Numbered from the stretch's first letter, positions 17,933 through 28,459 are shown. The stretch: 64,000 nucleotides of DNA from an uncultured Muribaculaceae bacterium (GCA_910577355.1 CAJTMY010000008.1:11141-75140); one strand, 5' to 3'. A program made the numbers and translations. The notes: generated by a model not told the origin, from the sequence alone.

Positions 17933-17949
17933 TTTTATACTAAATAAAT

Positions 17950-18033
17950 CTCCAACGCAGCTATGCGAAGCTGACCAAAGCCTTTAAGCGACTACGTTGG
18001 AGCTTCCAATGTTTTGTTTACGGCTTTCGCCGT
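17950..18033 (-). ncRNA. Structured 5' leader of the restriction operon (possible cis-acting RNA element)
   Basis: Three hairpins lie between the promoter and the first gene. An outer stem of 11 bases with one mismatch pairs 17950-17960 with 17992-18002. Inside it CAGCT (17958-17962) can instead pair with AGCTG (17969-17973) around a 6-base loop. Upstream, 18020-18033 forms ACGGC-GAAA-GCCGT, a 5-pair stem with a GNRA tetraloop. The overlap of the first two stems means they are alternatives. The rest of the gap at 17933-18235 holds only the promoter-like box. Confidence 0.4.
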
Positions 18034-18111
18034 TATGTTGTTGTGATATTGTTATTTGCCAAGGCAAAGCGCCAAGTCGATATGGTCTTTTCGCATCAAA
18101 TGCTTAGATTG

Positions 18112-18119
18112 CAAAGTTA
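18112..18119 (-). promoter_or_regulatory. Probable promoter of the type III restriction operon
   Basis: 18119-18112 on the minus strand reads TAACTTTG, an exact -7 box. I see no good -33 box at the usual distance. The leader to the first gene would be about 170 bases, which is long for this group and contains the hairpins described at 17950-18033. Confidence 0.45.
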
Positions 18120-18235
18120 ATCATTTTTCGTGAGATTCTAGGTATGCAAATCTAAATTTCGCAGTTGCTCCGAGCAATTTAATCTTTATCAGGCTTAAAT
18201 TGCTTATCTACATTTGATTATTGACAAATTGCCAA

Positions 18236-18697
18236 TTACTTCGAGAACGCTTCCGAGATCTGCTTGGCGACGCGTTTTATCGCGCCGTTTATGTCGTGGG
18301 AGGCGCCGGCGACGCCGAGCGAGGAGTAGGCGCCGCGGCATGATACTACCGGGCGACCAGTGAGATAGTCGATGAAGTTGACTGTAACTATGGTTTCTTC
18401 GGTCTGTACGTTTACGCCGTATTTTACCAACAGGAGCCGTTCCTGCTGTGAGCGCGACAGCTCGTATATGCGGGCGTCGCTTACAAGCTTCAGGTTGGAA
18501 TTCTCGACGGCATCGAACAACTGTATTTCATATTCCATCAATTCCGCCGGGATGTGGTATGTGTCGTTATTGATTATCGAGGCGTATTCATATTTGCCAA
18601 GATCCACGCTCCGCGATACCACGGTCTTGGAGGTCGTACATGAGCTCAATAACAAAAGCAATAATATGACAAGTATATAATTTTTCCTGATTCCCAT
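18236..18697 (-). CDS. Lipoprotein of unknown function
   Basis: This 153-residue protein begins MGIRKNYILVILLLLLLSSC, a clear lipoprotein signal. The ATG at 18697 is preferred over a TTG at 18706. The mature part is a mixed alpha/beta domain with VTVNFIDYLTGRPVVSCRG, a pattern seen in small envelope lipoproteins that resemble nucleotide- or peptidoglycan-associated adaptors. I cannot assign a family. It follows the alcohol dehydrogenase stop almost directly and probably ends that transcript. Confidence 0.65.
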   Translation of the reverse strand: MGIRKNYILVILLLLLLSSCTTSKTVVSRSVDLGKYEYASIINNDTYHIPAELMEYEIQLFDAVENSNLKLVSDARIYELSRSQQERLLLVKYGVNVQTEETIVTVNFIDYLTGRPVVSCRGAYSSLGVAGASHDINGAIKRVAKQISEAFSK

Positions 18698-18706
18698 ATC
18701 TTTCAA

Positions 18707-19822
18707 TTACACAAGGTCGGAGAAGAGTTGCAGCAGGTCGTCGAGGGTGACGTAGACGGGGTTGTTGCGCATGTTGGGATGGAGGCAGGCGCGGGCGAGC
18801 GATTCCACTTCGGCTGCGCCGAGGCGGTATTCTTTGAGATCGAGGCGCATGCCTGTGGCCGTTTTCAGCGAATGCACGGCATCGGCCAAAGCGTCGGGGC
18901 TGTCGAAGCCTAACGCATGGGCAAGTGTCGCCGCACGGTCGCTGCCTTTGCGGCCGTTGAGGCGGATAAAGCTGTCGATGGTCATGGCGCATGCCTCGCC
19001 GTGCGGGATGCCATAGCGGCTCGTGAGGGGATATGAGCATACATGGGCGCAGTTTGTCTTGGGCAAAGCGAAGGCGAGTCCGGCTGTGACGGATGCCTCG
19101 GCCATGCGGTCGCGCGCCACGGTATCGGCGGGTTCGTCGAAAGCTTTCAGCAGATTATCGAGCACAAGGCGTGCGGCCTGTATGGCAAGGGCGTCGCACA
19201 CGGGCTGATGATTGCGGCTCCAATAGGCCTCGATGGCATGGCACAGCACATCGAAGCCTGTGCAGGCTGTCATGCGTGGCGACATGCTGTCGGTGAGCGC
19301 CGGATCGACGATCGCAACTTTCGGATAGAAACCATCGCAGCTCAGCGGCGCTTTCAACCCGCGGGCATGGTCGCTCAGCACGGCCACCGATGTGACCTCG
19401 CTGCCTGTGCCGGCCGTGGTGGGGATTGCAATTATCGGCAGCACCGACGCAGGCAACTGCGCGCCGTCGAGATAGGCCGCTGCGGGCAAAGTATCGCGGC
19501 ACACGGCTGCGGCGGCCTTGGCGCAGTCAATGACGCTGCCACCGCCGAGAGCCACCACGAAGTCGCATCCATTCTCGCGCAGCATCGCGGCGCATGCGTC
19601 GCACTCTGTGACATCAGGATTGGGCGACACGGCGCTGTATATACCGACGACCGCCGACCCGTATCGGACGGCAAGATCGCCAACAATGCCCCGGCGCACA
19701 AACGACGGCGAGGTAACGAGCAACCCTCGATGCCCGCCTATGCGCTTTATCGCCTCGGCAAGATATTCAACGACGCCCCTGCCGAAGTGAACCTCGACAG
19801 GCTGCCGATATGTCCATGCCAT
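18707..19822 (-). CDS. Iron-containing (group III) alcohol dehydrogenase
   Basis: This 371-residue enzyme has the family's NAD(P)-binding motif ALGGGSVIDCAKAAA (about residues 90-104) and the substrate-loop motif PTTAGTGSEVT. Likely metal ligands are the Asp and His of GFDVLCHAIEAYW and the His residues of NCAHVCSYPL and GIPHGEA. Family members reduce aldehydes or oxidise alcohols with iron or zinc at the active site. The precise substrate cannot be told; phosphonoacetaldehyde-type, lactaldehyde-type and butanol-type activities are all known in the family. It begins 2 bases after trxB. Confidence 0.85.
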   Translation of the reverse strand: MAWTYRQPVEVHFGRGVVEYLAEAIKRIGGHRGLLVTSPSFVRRGIVGDLAVRYGSAVVGIYSAVSPNPDVTECDACAAMLRENGCDFVVALGGGSVIDCAKAAAAVCRDTLPAAAYLDGAQLPASVLPIIAIPTTAGTGSEVTSVAVLSDHARGLKAPLSCDGFYPKVAIVDPALTDSMSPRMTACTGFDVLCHAIEAYWSRNHQPVCDALAIQAARLVLDNLLKAFDEPADTVARDRMAEASVTAGLAFALPKTNCAHVCSYPLTSRYGIPHGEACAMTIDSFIRLNGRKGSDRAATLAHALGFDSPDALADAVHSLKTATGMRLDLKEYRLGAAEVESLARACLHPNMRNNPVYVTLDDLLQLFSDLV

Positions 19823-19824
19823 GA

Positions 19825-20769
19825 TTACAGGGGATATTCAAGCATGAAGCGCTCGGCGTCGAGAGCGGCGCGACAGCCCATGCCGGCGGCCACCACGGCC
19901 TGCTGATATACGGTATCGGCCACATCGCCGGCGGCAAACACGCCGGATACACTTGTTGCCGAACTGTTGCCCTTAAGCACTATAAAGCCGGCGTCATCGA
20001 GTTCGACCTGTCCCCGGAACACATCGGTGTTGGGCTTGTGGCCGATGGCGAGGAAGAAGCCGTCGATCTTGATATCGAACTTGTCCTCCTTCTCAGTGCC
20101 GGCATACTCTACAAGGTGCGCGCCTTCCACCACCTCGTTGCCGAAAAGTCCGAGAGTGTTGGTATTGAAAAGTATCTGAATCTTGGGGTTGTCGAACACA
20201 CGCTGCTGCATCACCTTCGAGGCGCGCAGCATGGGCTTGCGAACAATCAGATATACCTTCTCGGCAAGCGATGCCAGATACAGAGCCTCCTCGCAGGCCG
20301 TGTCGCCGCCGCCTACCACCGCGACGGTGCGGTTGCGGTAGAAGAAGCCATCGCAAGTGGCGCATGCCGACACGCCCATGCCGAGATATTTCTGCTCGTC
20401 GTCAAGGCCAAGATAGCGGGCCGACGCTCCGGTGGCGATGATCACGGTATCGGCCACGACGGTATCGGTGCCGTCGACCGTGACGGTAAACGGGCGCTTG
20501 GAGAAGTCGACCGCCGTGGCGATGCCCTGACGCAGGTTGGCGTCGAAGCGTTGAGCCTGTGCCCGCAGGTCATCCATCAGCTGCGGCCCGGTAACACCGC
20601 TTGGATATCCGGGGAAATTCTCCACCTCGGTAGTGGTGGTGAGCTGCCCGCCCGGTGCGGGGCCTTCAAGAACTACCGGCGCCATATTGGCGCGCGCTGC
20701 GTATATTGCCGCGGTATAACCGGCCGGGCCCGAGCCTATGATGAGGCATTTGGTGTTTATCTGTGCCAT
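19825..20769 (-). CDS. trxB: Thioredoxin-disulfide reductase
   Basis: This 314-residue flavoenzyme transfers electrons from NADPH to thioredoxin. It has the FAD-binding motif IGSGPAGYTAAIYAARA near the N-terminus, the redox-active pair in SACATCDGFFYRN (about residues 131-143), the NADPH-binding motif VVGGGDTACEEA, and the late FAD motif GVFAAGDVAD. All catalytic features are intact and the length is standard. It sits between a LolA-like gene and the alcohol dehydrogenase in a tight minus-strand run. Confidence 0.96.
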   Translation of the reverse strand: MAQINTKCLIIGSGPAGYTAAIYAARANMAPVVLEGPAPGGQLTTTTEVENFPGYPSGVTGPQLMDDLRAQAQRFDANLRQGIATAVDFSKRPFTVTVDGTDTVVADTVIIATGASARYLGLDDEQKYLGMGVSACATCDGFFYRNRTVAVVGGGDTACEEALYLASLAEKVYLIVRKPMLRASKVMQQRVFDNPKIQILFNTNTLGLFGNEVVEGAHLVEYAGTEKEDKFDIKIDGFFLAIGHKPNTDVFRGQVELDDAGFIVLKGNSSATSVSGVFAAGDVADTVYQQAVVAAGMGCRAALDAERFMLEYPL

Positions 20770-20790
20770 ATGTAGTGTGTATGTTTTTGT

Positions 20791-21411
20791 TCAACGCAAA
20801 TCCACCGTCTCCACGGCGGGATATTTGGCCTTGTCGTAGGTGAAGAACGACGGCGCGAGAGTCTTGCCTTCGACCGCCGAACCCACAGTGGCCGTGAATG
20901 TGCGGCCGTTAGAGAGCGTGACGGTGAGCTTCTGCGGCAGGTATGTCCTGGCATCTATGTCCACCACCGCCTTGCGCACCGTCGAGGCCGCCGATTTGGC
21001 CGTCATCTCTATCTCGATATTCTTGCCGGGGAGTCGGCGGCAGTTATACGCCTTGGCATAGTGGTTGAGGATGGCAAAAGGATTGCATTCGAGCAGTTCG
21101 TCGGTGGTCGGCTCGGTTATTGACAGCTCTTTCTGCGCCGAGGCATATGTCCACTGTGTCACACCGTCGTACCACACATCCATCTCGGGCGACGACATGC
21201 GGTAGCACTGCCGGGCCACAGTGATGTCGCACGGCGACGTGCGGTCGCCGTACTGCAGTGTGAACTTGAACTTTATCGACGGAGCCGCCGACACTTTCGC
21301 GGCACACTTGGCGATTATCTGCGAGGCGGTCTCCACCGCATGCGAGGCCGCAGGCATCATCAATGCCGCAAGCAGCAGCATTATCAAAGCTGATAGTCGT
21401 TGTGGTTTCAT
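20791..21411 (-). CDS. LolA-like outer-membrane lipoprotein carrier protein
   Basis: This protein of about 206 residues has a signal peptide (MKPQRLSALIMLLLAALMMP) and a mature part with the eleven-strand half-barrel character of LolA (IKFKFTLQYGDRTSPCDITV and later strands). LolA carries lipoproteins across the periplasm. I prefer the ATG at 21411 because it gives a normal signal peptide, although an in-frame ATG at 21432 adds seven residues. In Bacteroidales a LolA-like gene directly after ftsK is usual, which supports the call. Confidence 0.78.
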   Translation of the reverse strand: MKPQRLSALIMLLLAALMMPAASHAVETASQIIAKCAAKVSAAPSIKFKFTLQYGDRTSPCDITVARQCYRMSSPEMDVWYDGVTQWTYASAQKELSITEPTTDELLECNPFAILNHYAKAYNCRRLPGKNIEIEMTAKSAASTVRKAVVDIDARTYLPQKLTVTLSNGRTFTATVGSAVEGKTLAPSFFTYDKAKYPAVETVDLR

Positions 21412-21447
21412 GACAGTTAAACGATTGAGCATTGCCGATGGTTCGTA

Positions 21448-24096
21448 TCACAGACTGCGCAGGATATCCTGAAGCATTATGGAGTCGACAAGCACTGCGC
21501 GGGGTTTCTGTCCGTCGGCGGGGCCGACGATGCCGGCGGCTTCTAGCTGATCCATTATCTTGCCGGCCTTGTTGTAGCCTATCGAGAAGCGGCGCTGAAG
21601 CGACGATGTCGATGCCGTGGAGTTCTGCACCACAAACTCGGCGCACACGTCAAACATATCATCGCGCTTCGACAGATCGATGGCGCCGGGAGCCACACCG
21701 CCGCCCTCCTTGGGCGGTTCGGGCAGCTCGTAGGCCGACGGATAGCCGATCTGGCTATCGATATAGTCGACGAGAGCCTCAACCTCGGGTGTGTCGATAA
21801 AGGCACACTGCACGCGCTCCATGCGGCTGTTGTGACTGAACAGCATGTCGCCGCGTCCTATCAGACGGTTAGCGCCCGGTTGGTCGAGGATGGTGCGCGA
21901 GTCCACCATCTGCGCCACGCGGAAGGCTATTCTACCCGGGAAATTGGCCTTGATCATACCGGTGATAATATCGGTCGACGGGCGCTGCGTGGCTATCACC
22001 ATATGCATGCCCACGGCACGGGCTTTCTGCGCTATGCGGGCTATGTAGGTGGATATATCCTTGCCGGCGGTCATTATAAGGTCGGCGAACTCGTCGACCA
22101 CCACCACGATATAAGGCAGATAGCGATGGCCCTTCTCGGGATTGAGACGACGCTCCGAGAATTTGGCATTGTATTCCTCCAAGGTACGCACCGAGGCCGT
22201 GCGCAGCAACTCGTAGCGCGCATCCATCTCCACACATAGCGACGACAGCGTGGCGAGCGCCTTCGAGGCATCGGTCACGATTGCATCGTCCTCGTAAGGT
22301 ATCTTGGCCAGGAAGTGCTTCTCGAGCTTGCTGTAAAGGCTGAATTCCACCATCTTCGGGTCGATAAGCACCAGCTTGAGCTCGCCCGGATGCTTCTTGA
22401 ACAGCAACGAAGCCAATATGCAGTTGAGACCCACCGACTTGCCCATACCCGTCGCACCCGCCACAAGCAGATGCGGCATCTTGGCCAGATCGACGATAAA
22501 CACCTTGTTGTTGATGGTATATCCGAGAGCCATGGGCAGACGCATCTTGCATTCGCGGAACTCGGGCGAGTTTATCACCGTGAACATCGACACTGTCTGC
22601 GGGTCGCGGTTCGGCACCTCGATACCCACAGTGCCCTTGCCCGGTATGGGCGCGATGATACGGATGCCGAGTGCGGCAAGCGACAGGGCGATATCGTCCT
22701 CAAGACGCTTTATCTGGGCTATGCGCACGCCTTCGGCAGGCACTATCTCGTAGAGGGTCACCGTCGGGCCTATGGTAGCCTCTATACGTGCGATGGGTAT
22801 ACCGTAATCGCGCAGGGTCTTTACTATAAGATTCTTGTTCTCTTCCTGCTCCTGCTCATCGATCACAGCATTGTTCGGGCGGTCGATAAGCAGATCGGGC
22901 GTGGGGAAGCTGTAGTGCGACAGCTCGTCGCGGATGCTGTACGGCTGCAAGGCGATTTCCTCGCCATCTTCCTCCTCCAAATCGAGCGCGGCCACGGTTT
23001 CGCCCGACGCACGCCCGGGTATGGCAGTCTTGATGCTGAACTCCGGCTCGGCATCTGCACGACGCTCGGGCACAGCCTCCGGACGAGGCTTCTCGACAAC
23101 AGGCACAGCCGCCTCCGGCTCGGATTCGTCAATCGAGAATCCCACTATTTGGCCGGGGACATCCGGCGAAGCCGCAACCTTGTCCGGCGCCACGGCAACA
23201 GCCGCAGGCACAGGCTCACCGACAGGAATACCGTCATTCGTTACGTTTTCCTCGCCGGGCATCTCCTGCAGTTCGGTCGACGTCTTGCGCCCCTCTGCGG
23301 CGGCATCAGCCATAGCCTGCCGGGCCTTGGCCACACGGCCCGAGACATTGATATAGAACGAACGCAACTGCGACAGATATACCACAGCCAACATTCCTAT
23401 CAGGAAGATCGTCACCGCATATGCTCCAAGTGAATCCGACACATGATACAGCCATTGGTTCACATACCGGCCATGGTTGCCACCCCAATGAAACGTTGTC
23501 TCTGCATTATAAGTGAACAGGCCGAATATCACCGACAGCGATATCGCTGTGAACAGACACCGGCATGTGAACGCCCAGAAGCGGCAGCGCATTATACCGA
23601 AAAGCGACAATGCAAGTACTCCGGTATATACCACCAATACAAACGAGCCTATGCCAAGACCGTCGATCATAAGCAGATGCGCCCATTTGGCGCCCGCGGC
23701 ACCTCCCACATTCTCCACGCCCTCAGGGGCATTGGCTATGACCTCCACACTGTTGCCTGCCACGATGCTTTGGTCGGCCGGCCCCGTACGGATGAAGTTG
23801 ATGGTTACAAAAAGGGTTACGAGGCTAAGTATCAGTAAAAACAATCCCATACCGATACGAAACTGTGTCCCCCGGAAAAATTCTATAAAAGGATTGAATG
23901 TAGGTTTATCCTTTTTCTTCTTCGGAGGCATGGGGCGCTGCGACGGAGTGGGCTTTTTCTGCTGCCGGGGCTGCTTTGGCTTGGCCTGCCGACGAGGCTC
24001 CTCGGCGCGGGGCTGCTGTCTGCGAGGCTCGGCAGTGGCATCGGCCACTCCGCCAAAGCCGTCCATCGACAGGTCGAGAGGATGATTTGAATTCAT
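21448..24096 (-). CDS. ftsK: DNA translocase FtsK/SpoIIIE
   Basis: This 882-residue protein pumps chromosomal DNA through the closing septum. The N-terminal third has a Lys- and Pro-rich cytoplasmic start followed by four membrane spans (about residues 75-265). A Glu- and Pro-rich linker follows. The motor has Walker A VAGATGMGKSVGLN (about residue 545) and Walker B YIVVVVDEFADLIM. The C-terminus has the winged-helix gamma domain (SLQRRFSIGYNKAGKIMDQL) that reads polarity sequences. The linker is shorter than in E. coli FtsK. Confidence 0.95.
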   Translation of the reverse strand: MNSNHPLDLSMDGFGGVADATAEPRRQQPRAEEPRRQAKPKQPRQQKKPTPSQRPMPPKKKKDKPTFNPFIEFFRGTQFRIGMGLFLLILSLVTLFVTINFIRTGPADQSIVAGNSVEVIANAPEGVENVGGAAGAKWAHLLMIDGLGIGSFVLVVYTGVLALSLFGIMRCRFWAFTCRCLFTAISLSVIFGLFTYNAETTFHWGGNHGRYVNQWLYHVSDSLGAYAVTIFLIGMLAVVYLSQLRSFYINVSGRVAKARQAMADAAAEGRKTSTELQEMPGEENVTNDGIPVGEPVPAAVAVAPDKVAASPDVPGQIVGFSIDESEPEAAVPVVEKPRPEAVPERRADAEPEFSIKTAIPGRASGETVAALDLEEEDGEEIALQPYSIRDELSHYSFPTPDLLIDRPNNAVIDEQEQEENKNLIVKTLRDYGIPIARIEATIGPTVTLYEIVPAEGVRIAQIKRLEDDIALSLAALGIRIIAPIPGKGTVGIEVPNRDPQTVSMFTVINSPEFRECKMRLPMALGYTINNKVFIVDLAKMPHLLVAGATGMGKSVGLNCILASLLFKKHPGELKLVLIDPKMVEFSLYSKLEKHFLAKIPYEDDAIVTDASKALATLSSLCVEMDARYELLRTASVRTLEEYNAKFSERRLNPEKGHRYLPYIVVVVDEFADLIMTAGKDISTYIARIAQKARAVGMHMVIATQRPSTDIITGMIKANFPGRIAFRVAQMVDSRTILDQPGANRLIGRGDMLFSHNSRMERVQCAFIDTPEVEALVDYIDSQIGYPSAYELPEPPKEGGGVAPGAIDLSKRDDMFDVCAEFVVQNSTASTSSLQRRFSIGYNKAGKIMDQLEAAGIVGPADGQKPRAVLVDSIMLQDILRSL

Positions 24097-24125
24097 TTAT
24101 GTGTAATGATTGGAGAGATTTCAGA

Positions 24126-24770
24126 TCAGATATTTGTCAAAGCCGAGATAGCGGCACGCGGGTCTTCCGCGCCGAATACGGCGCTCCCGGCCACCACGAT
24201 GTCAACTCCGGCAGACGCTATCCCGCCTATATTGCCCGTAGTGACTCCGCCGTCGATCTCTATGAGAGCATTAGAGCCGCTTACGACTATCATGTCGCGC
24301 AGCCGCGATATCTTGGCATAAGTGTTCTCGATAAACTTCTGGCCGCCAAAACCGGGATTCACACTCATCAGCAGCACCATGTCGAGTTCGCCGATTATAT
24401 CCTCGAGCATGCACACCGGCGTGGACGGGTTGAGGGTCACAGCGGCTTTCATACCGGCGGCCTTTATTTCCTGCACGGTACGTTCAAGGTGTGTGCAAGC
24501 CTCCTGATGTATGTTCATAATGGTGGCACCGCAATCGCGTGTCTGCGACACGTACCGCTGCGGATCCACTATCATCAGGTGCACATCGAGCGGCTTTCGG
24601 GACAACTTGCCCACCTTCTCGAGTATCGGGAAACCAAACGATATATTGGGCACAAACACGCCGTCCATCACATCGCAGTGTATCATTGCGGCCTCCGACT
24701 CGTTGAGCATCTCTATATCGGCGGCGAGACAGCCGAAATCGGCCGACAATATCGACGGAGCTACCTTCAT
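24126..24770 (-). CDS. rpe: Ribulose-phosphate 3-epimerase
   Basis: This 214-residue TIM-barrel enzyme interconverts ribulose 5-phosphate and xylulose 5-phosphate in the pentose phosphate pathway. The start (MKVAPSILSADFGCL), the metal-binding HCDVMDGVFVPN, the segment VHLMIVDPQRY, and the phosphate-binding SVNPGFGGQKF and EIDGGV motifs are all present. Its ATG overlaps the dedA stop by 4 bases and ftsK starts 29 bases after its stop. Confidence 0.96.
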   Translation of the reverse strand: MKVAPSILSADFGCLAADIEMLNESEAAMIHCDVMDGVFVPNISFGFPILEKVGKLSRKPLDVHLMIVDPQRYVSQTRDCGATIMNIHQEACTHLERTVQEIKAAGMKAAVTLNPSTPVCMLEDIIGELDMVLLMSVNPGFGGQKFIENTYAKISRLRDMIVVSGSNALIEIDGGVTTGNIGGIASAGVDIVVAGSAVFGAEDPRAAISALTNI

Positions 24771-25438
24771 GACTCTTTCTTTTTAGGATTAAGCAGACGC
24801 CATACGATGAACGCCACGCATACTATGCCGATAAGGAGGCCCGCATACGACAGATACGAGTTGTATTTCTCCACAGTGGCAAAAAGCTCGTCGAGCGGCA
24901 CCCACTGCGCAAGCCAGTAGCCCAGCCATGCCAGCACACCGTTCCACACCATAGCGCCGAGGCCTGTGAAGATCACAAATACGCCCACATTCATGCGCGC
25001 AAGTCCGGCAGGGATGGATATCAGCTGCCGCACCGCCGGTATAAGGCGCCCAATGAAAGTAGAGACAGCTCCGTGCTTGTCAAAGTATTTTTCAGCCTTC
25101 TCGACCTTTGCCTCATCGATAAGGCAGGCATGGCCGTAGCGCGAGTTGGCAAAACGGTATACCAGCGGACGCCCTATCCACAGCGACAGATAATAGTTGA
25201 TAAGAGCGCCCACTATCGCGCCGGCAGTAGCCACAAGCGCCACCATCAGCACATTCATGTCGCTGCGCTGCGCGGCAAGATATGCGGCCGGCGGCACCAC
25301 GACTTCCGACGGGAAGGGGATGAACGAGCTCTCTATCACCATGAAGATGAATACAAACCAATACGACGCGTTTTCAACAAACCATTGAAAAAACGAGGCG
25401 GCGTCGAATATCGCCAACGGAATAAAAAGGTCGGGCAT
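24767..25438 (-). CDS. DedA-family membrane protein
   Basis: This 223-residue protein has several membrane spans and the DedA/VTT-domain pattern: ESSFIPFPSEVVVPPAAYLA, then a re-entrant glycine-rich segment and FIGRLIPAVRQLISIPAGLA. DedA proteins are proposed to flip lipids such as undecaprenyl phosphate or phosphatidylethanolamine, or to support proton-driven transport. The residues Glu and Arg that are important in other DedA proteins are present. It is the first gene of the dedA-rpe-ftsK run. Confidence 0.88.
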   Translation of the reverse strand: MPDLFIPLAIFDAASFFQWFVENASYWFVFIFMVIESSFIPFPSEVVVPPAAYLAAQRSDMNVLMVALVATAGAIVGALINYYLSLWIGRPLVYRFANSRYGHACLIDEAKVEKAEKYFDKHGAVSTFIGRLIPAVRQLISIPAGLARMNVGVFVIFTGLGAMVWNGVLAWLGYWLAQWVPLDELFATVEKYNSYLSYAGLLIGIVCVAFIVWRLLNPKKKES

Positions 25439-25469
25439 ACAGATATGCGTGTTACGTGATTTAGAAATG

Positions 25470-25477
25470 CAAATTTA
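25470..25477 (-). promoter_or_regulatory. Promoter of dedA-rpe-ftsK
   Basis: 25477-25470 on the minus strand reads TAAATTTG, an exact -7 box, about 32 bases before the dedA ATG. Confidence 0.5.
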
Positions 25478-25536
25478 CGAATTTAAACCCACATTCTTCA
25501 TCTACCTATGGATTATTTTTTCTAAAATATATCGTA

Positions 25537-25590
25537 TGCATCAAAAACAGGACATCCAGCCAATCCACCGGATGTCCTGTTTTTGATGCA
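25537..25590. terminator. Perfect 21-base inverted repeat, transcription terminator
   Basis: 25537-25557 and 25570-25590 are exact reverse complements around a 12-base loop. Both strands carry a run of five Ts inside the stem, so it can work in either direction. It lies 9 bases after the stop of the META-domain gene. Confidence 0.8.
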
Positions 25591-25598
25591 TGGTGCAA

Positions 25599-26564
25599 TC
25601 ATTCGGCCTTGGGGGCGCGGACAAGGGTCATAAGGATGCGGCCGTCAGAGCCGAGCAGCATCACCTTGTCCTGTCCGTCGCTGAGAGCCGTAGCTGTCTC
25701 CTCAAGTGCCACAAGGATGGCTGTCTGCTGTTTTTCTATCGGCGCCGGGCAGCCCATGCGGGTGGTGATCATATTAGAGAAGTCCACGGCATTAGACTGC
25801 CTGTGGTCGAGATAGATATTGCCGTTCACGATGTTGCAGCCGGTATCGCCGTGGAGCTTCAGTTCCCCGAGATCGAAGAAAAGATCGGCCGGAGCCTCGA
25901 GCTTGCCCAGACCGGCTACCGACTCCACGTTCCACTGTCCGTTGAGAAATTCAAGGTTGCCGCGGCGCATACGCATCAGAGGTTTGCCCTGAGTGCCTAT
26001 GAACTCGGCAAAACTTTCCTGTCCCACCGAGCTTATACGGATCTTTACAGGCACATTTTCGGTGATTATGGAGTTGATCTGATTCTCGAACGCCACATCG
26101 GGGCACATGCGCAGTGTCGACAATATGCCGTGGAATGTCACATTGTCGCCTCCATCCACCGAGTACGAGCCATTGAGTGTATTACAGCCGTTGTTGGCGA
26201 AGAACTGCGCCGTCGACGGCTGGAAAATTATGTACGGCATATCCTCGTCGCGATCGATAGCGGTGGCACCCACCTGTATTATCGTCCACTCGCCGCCGAG
26301 GCTGCGCGCCACACCGGTCTGCATGGTCATTTTTGAGGCTTCGGTAGCAGGTAGCGACTGCTTCGGTGCATCGGGATTCACGGCCTCGGCTGCCTGACTT
26401 ACAGGTTTCTTGTTCACGGCGGTATTGGTGTTTTCAACTTTGGTTGCCTGCGCGCCGGAGGCCACATTGCCTGCCGATTTTTTGGCCGACGGATTGAGCA
26501 CCGAGCACGAGGTTGTGGCAGCTGCAGCTGCCACGAGCATTATGATTGCTGATGTTTTCTTCAT
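25599..26564 (-). CDS. Lipoprotein with two META/HslJ-like domains
   Basis: This 321-residue protein has a lipoprotein signal ending in AAATTSC near residue 20, then a low-complexity Ala/Asn/Lys linker to about residue 88. Two META-type domains follow. The first has GGEWTIIQVGATAIDRDEDM and FFANNGCNTLNGSY; the second has LNGQWNVESVAGLG and LHGDTGCNIVNGN. The paired NGCNxxxGxY and TGCNxxNG motifs and the later RMCP and MGCP motifs mark the family. META domains occur in HslJ, linked to novobiocin resistance and heat shock, and in secreted proteins of unclear role. Confidence 0.82.
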   Translation of the reverse strand: MKKTSAIIMLVAAAAATTSCSVLNPSAKKSAGNVASGAQATKVENTNTAVNKKPVSQAAEAVNPDAPKQSLPATEASKMTMQTGVARSLGGEWTIIQVGATAIDRDEDMPYIIFQPSTAQFFANNGCNTLNGSYSVDGGDNVTFHGILSTLRMCPDVAFENQINSIITENVPVKIRISSVGQESFAEFIGTQGKPLMRMRRGNLEFLNGQWNVESVAGLGKLEAPADLFFDLGELKLHGDTGCNIVNGNIYLDHRQSNAVDFSNMITTRMGCPAPIEKQQTAILVALEETATALSDGQDKVMLLGSDGRILMTLVRAPKAE

Positions 26565-26639
26565 TATCTATGATATTTCAATGACTACTTATTAGACAAT
26601 CGATATATGTCAAAAGTTTAATTGAATGCAGAAACAACA

Positions 26640-26666
26640 GCGGCTCCAACCATATGTCGGAGCCGC
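26640..26666. terminator. Hairpin terminator after rpsO
   Basis: GCGGCTCC (26640-26647) pairs exactly with GGAGCCGC (26659-26666) over an 11-base loop, 30 bases after the rpsO stop. Confidence 0.65.
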
Positions 26667-26696
26667 GTGTCTGTAATCTTTAAGCGGGCGCGGGGC

Positions 26697-26972
26697 TTAC
26701 TTGCGGATACCGAGCTCTTTTTGTGCGATAATGGCGCGGTAGCGGTTGATGTCTTTCTTGACCAGATAGTCGAGCAGACGGCGGCGCTTGCCTACCAGCA
26801 TCTTAAGAGCGCGCTCAGTTGTATGATCTTTGTGATTTGACTTCAGGTGCTGAGTCAAATGAGCTATACGGACCGAGAATAATGCAATCTGTGCTTCAGG
26901 CGAGCCAGTGTCAGTCTTGCCCTTACCGTATTTCTCGAAGATCTGTTCTTTTTCTTCAGAGCTTAAGTGCAT
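26697..26972 (-). CDS. rpsO: Ribosomal protein uS15
   Basis: This 91-residue protein is the small-subunit protein S15, which binds 16S rRNA helices early in assembly. The signature runs through TDTGSPEAQIALFSVRIAHL, then LKSNHKDHTTERALKMLVGK and RRRLLDYLVKKD. Length and sequence are normal. It has its own full promoter and a hairpin terminator, so it appears to be a single-gene transcript, divergent from the DEAD-box helicase. Confidence 0.98.
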   Translation of the reverse strand: MHLSSEEKEQIFEKYGKGKTDTGSPEAQIALFSVRIAHLTQHLKSNHKDHTTERALKMLVGKRRRLLDYLVKKDINRYRAIIAQKELGIRK

Positions 26973-27015
26973 GCTTCAGATGATTAAAAAAGTTAATAAT
27001 ATTTGAATTCGGCTG

Positions 27016-27046
27016 CAAAGGTAAGCATTTTTTTCGGCCTCGCAAA
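27016..27046 (-). promoter_or_regulatory. Promoter of rpsO
   Basis: On the minus strand TTTG (27046-27043) and TACCTTTG (27023-27016) are 19 bases apart, a full Bacteroidota match. The leader to the ATG at 26972 is about 38 bases. Confidence 0.7.
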
Positions 27047-27066
27047 GCTATATCGCTCTTTTTTTG

Positions 27067-27074
27067 TAATTTTG
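27067..27074 (+). promoter_or_regulatory. Promoter of the DEAD-box helicase gene
   Basis: TAATTTTG matches the -7 consensus exactly and lies 22 bases before the ATG at 27097. It is divergent from the rpsO promoter. Confidence 0.55.
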
Positions 27075-27096
27075 TAGCCGATTAACCGTATTGAAC

Positions 27097-28428
<1,332 letters not shown>

Positions 28429-28459
28429 CCGCCCCATCCGGTCGCATGACCCACGCCCA

